A stretch of 6,563 nucleotides of DNA, taken from positions 1 to 6,563 of the forward strand of contig JAOGYN010000031.1 of NCBI GenBank assembly GCA_028112705.1, in the 5' to 3' direction. This document shows, in pieces, positions 5,019-6,563 of the stretch; within the stretch, counting starts at the first letter, position 1; each line of letters starts with the position of its first letter. Under the pieces are notes generated by a model. That model saw nothing but the letters and a program-made list of their open reading frames with translations, did no database searches and was not told where the DNA came from. Position numbers and translations under genes: made by a program. This DNA comes from GCA-002712045 sp028112705 (lineage in GTDB: Bacteria; Pseudomonadota; Alphaproteobacteria; Rhodobacterales; Rhodobacteraceae).

Positions 5019-6563
5019 ATGGGTAATGTAAAAGGTTTAGTTGGGATTATTGGTGTCAGCACTAAGGGTCAAACCTTAACGCTGGAAACTGACGGTCTTT
5101 CAGATGAAGATGGCCTTGGCACCCTCACATATCAGTGGATCAGGGGCACCACGAATGACGCAGTAGCCAATGAAAACATTTCAGGGGCGACAAGTGCAAC
5201 ATACACGTTAACCTCAGCGGACGTTGGGAAAGATATCAGCGTGAAGGTCAGCTACACGGATGATGGAGGTACAGCAGAAAACATCACCAGTTCCACTGTT
5301 TACGTCATCACCAGTTCCACTGTTTACGCCGCTTCTAATGCTCCAACAGGAGTTTTTACTGATAGCACTCAATCCCTTGGGTCCTCGTCAAGTAGTAAAA
5401 TTATACTTGGTGATTTAAATAACGATGGCCATTTGGATATGGTTGTGGCGAATGCTTCTAATGGTGAAGACAGCAAGATTTGGATAAATGACGGCACTGG
5501 AACATTCACAGAAAAAACGGAGACAGATTTAGGAAGCAGCCAAGCTATAGCCGTTGGTGACCTAGATGGCGACGGTGACTTAGATATGTTCATCGGGATG
5601 TTTGGAGCCCCAGACAGAATCTGGGAAAATGACGGCACTGGATCTTTCACAGTTGATGATGACCTTCTTGGGGGCAATGGTAATGCTCTTAATGCTACTC
5701 TTGGTGATATTGATGGGGACGGTGATCTGGATATCCTCGTGGCTGAAGGGGTAAGTACTAGTTTATACACAAACAGTAATGGAACGTTCACGGACAGCAA
5801 TCAAGATTTTTATAGTGAGGGGGATTATATTGTTGGCATTACCCTTGGGGATGTAAATGGTGATGGCTATTTAGATGCAATTGTAGCATCTGCCTCGTCT
5901 GATAATAAGATTTTATTCAATAATGCTGTTATTGGAGGTCCTGGAACTTTCTATAATCGGGAAAGCGGCGACATTGGATCGCGCGTAAGGAGTATTGCCA
6001 CAGGTGATATTGATGGGGATGGTGACCTGGATATTGTAACAGCCACATCTGCCGCCAATAAGGTCTACTTCAACAATATTACCCAAGGCAATGGCACAGT
6101 CAATGGAGAATTCACAGATAGTGAACAATCCCTGGGTTCAGCAAACAGCCAAGATATCTCTCTTGAGGATATGGATGGTGATGGCGATTTAGATATGGTG
6201 GTGGCAAATCTTGGCGCCAATAAAGTCTACTTAAATAATGGCTCTGGAACTTTTGAAGATAGCGGCCAGTCATATGAATCAGAACAAAGCAATGGCATTG
6301 GCATTGGTGATCTGGACCGTGACGGTGATCTGGATTTAGTTGTCGCAAATAATTTTGATTACGTAGATGATAGTAGTAAAGCCAATAAGGTCTATTTTAA
6401 TAATAGTGCGCCAAGGGGTATTATTGGTATTGAGGGCGTCTCTACAGCAGGGCAAACACTTACGGCAATTACAGATGGTCTTTCTGACGCAGATGGCCTT
6501 GGCACCCTCACATATCAGTGGATCAGGGGCACTACTGATGAAGGTGCAGTAGATGTAAGTATT
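5019..6563 (+). CDS. Large Ig-like / FG-GAP (VCBS) beta-propeller protein, 3' end beyond window
   Basis: The frame is open without a stop from ATG 5019 to the last base (515 codons), so the gene continues outside. Residues 1-105 form an Ig-like domain (GVSTKGQTL, LTYQWIRGTT, ISVKVSYTDDGGT). Residues about 108-463 carry seven calcium-loop motifs of the DxDGDGxxD type, beginning at residues 131, 180, 229, 277, 329, 383 and 430. Their regular spacing of 47-54 residues gives the seven blades of an integrin-alpha-like propeller. From about residue 467 a second Ig-like domain starts (IIGIEGVSTAGQTL). There is no signal peptide: the N-terminus enters the Ig fold at once. That fits type I secretion by an unseen C-terminal signal, or a 5'-truncated gene. 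Likely roles are adhesion or glycan/protein binding at the surface. The Ig domain is of the same type as that in the first large gene, so the two are relatives in a repeat-protein locus. Confidence 0.9.
   Translation, partial: MGNVKGLVGIIGVSTKGQTLTLETDGLSDEDGLGTLTYQWIRGTTNDAVANENISGATSATYTLTSADVGKDISVKVSYTDDGGTAENITSSTVYVITSSTVYAASNAPTGVFTDSTQSLGSSSSSKIILGDLNNDGHLDMVVANASNGEDSKIWINDGTGTFTEKTETDLGSSQAIAVGDLDGDGDLDMFIGMFGAPDRIWENDGTGSFTVDDDLLGGNGNALNATLGDIDGDGDLDILVAEGVSTSLYTNSNGTFTDSNQDFYSEGDYIVGITLGDVNGDGYLDAIVASASSDNKILFNNAVIGGPGTFYNRESGDIGSRVRSIATGDIDGDGDLDIVTATSAANKVYFNNITQGNGTVNGEFTDSEQSLGSANSQDISLEDMDGDGDLDMVVANLGANKVYLNNGSGTFEDSGQSYESEQSNGIGIGDLDRDGDLDLVVANNFDYVDDSSKANKVYFNNSAPRGIIGIEGVSTAGQTLTAITDGLSDADGLGTLTYQWIRGTTDEGAVDVSI
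5108..5149 (+). repeat. 42-bp perfect repeat shared by the two Ig-like domains (second copy 6491-6532)
   Basis: Bases 5108-5149 and 6491-6532 are identical and encode DGLGTLTYQWIRG in both Ig-like domains of the propeller protein. The flanking sequences differ clearly (for example SDEDGL against SDADGL). Identity at silent positions over 42 bp points to recent duplication or gene conversion rather than protein-level selection alone. Confidence 0.85.
5283..5330 (+). repeat. 24-bp tandem duplication in the Ig/propeller linker
   Basis: The 24-bp unit starting ATCACCAGTTCCACTG occurs at 5283-5306 and again at 5307-5330 with one difference (GTC against GCC at its end). It encodes ITSSTVYV then ITSSTVYA, lengthening the final Ig strand or linker by 8 residues without breaking the frame. 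Confidence 0.9.

Noticed and set aside
5369..5800. Minus-strand open frame of 143 codons rich in Ser and Pro
   Set aside because: It is antisense to the propeller repeats of the gene on the plus strand, which has clear domain structure and a continuous frame.

Overview
The window looks like an accessory (island-like) stretch of a marine alphaproteobacterial genome. Three observations suggest this. The tRNA-His 3' fragment carries A at the discriminator position, a feature known from a clade of Alphaproteobacteria. The N-carbamoylputrescine amidase gene and its flanks are strongly AT-rich, as in SAR11-like genomes. The large proteins are built from calcium-binding and Ig-like repeats common in marine bacteria. 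The lineage call is an inference, and no taxonomic marker gene is present.

Layout from left to right. (1) Bases 3-2765 hold the 3' part of a very large surface or secreted protein. It has a pentapeptide-repeat solenoid interrupted five times by a 29-residue module, then an Ig-like domain, RTX calcium-binding nonapeptides, a cupredoxin-like domain with an apparent type-1 copper ligand set, and a short C-terminal tail. The gene is already open at base 3, so its start lies outside the window. (2) Bases 2785-3560, minus strand, hold a decayed tyrosine recombinase that keeps its box I arginine but has a broken box II and no catalytic tyrosine. (3) Bases 3612-3699 hold inverted repeats and the 3' half of a tRNA-His(GTG) gene, from the anticodon stem to CCA. 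This is the classical footprint of an integrase attachment site. (4) Bases 3823-4686 hold an apparently intact aguB-type carbon-nitrogen hydrolase with its own likely promoter and AT-rich flanks. (5) Bases 4788-4935 hold a small wreck of another Ig-repeat protein whose last residues resemble the end of the first gene. (6) From base 5019 to the end of the window runs an open reading frame of 515 codons with no stop: an Ig-like domain, seven FG-GAP/VCBS units (a complete seven-bladed propeller by count), and the start of a second Ig-like domain.

Taken together, the window is a recombination-scarred locus for giant repeat proteins. Two such proteins and the remnant of a third flank an integrase/tRNA scar and a single metabolic gene. 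The repeat proteins lack visible N-terminal signal peptides where a start can be judged, and the first has RTX repeats, so type I secretion is the likely export route. No secretion genes are in the window. I found no CRISPR array, no intact insertion sequence and no clearly new enzyme system. The most unusual items are the copper-site domain fused to an RTX/pentapeptide protein and the tRNA-His scar beside the dead integrase.
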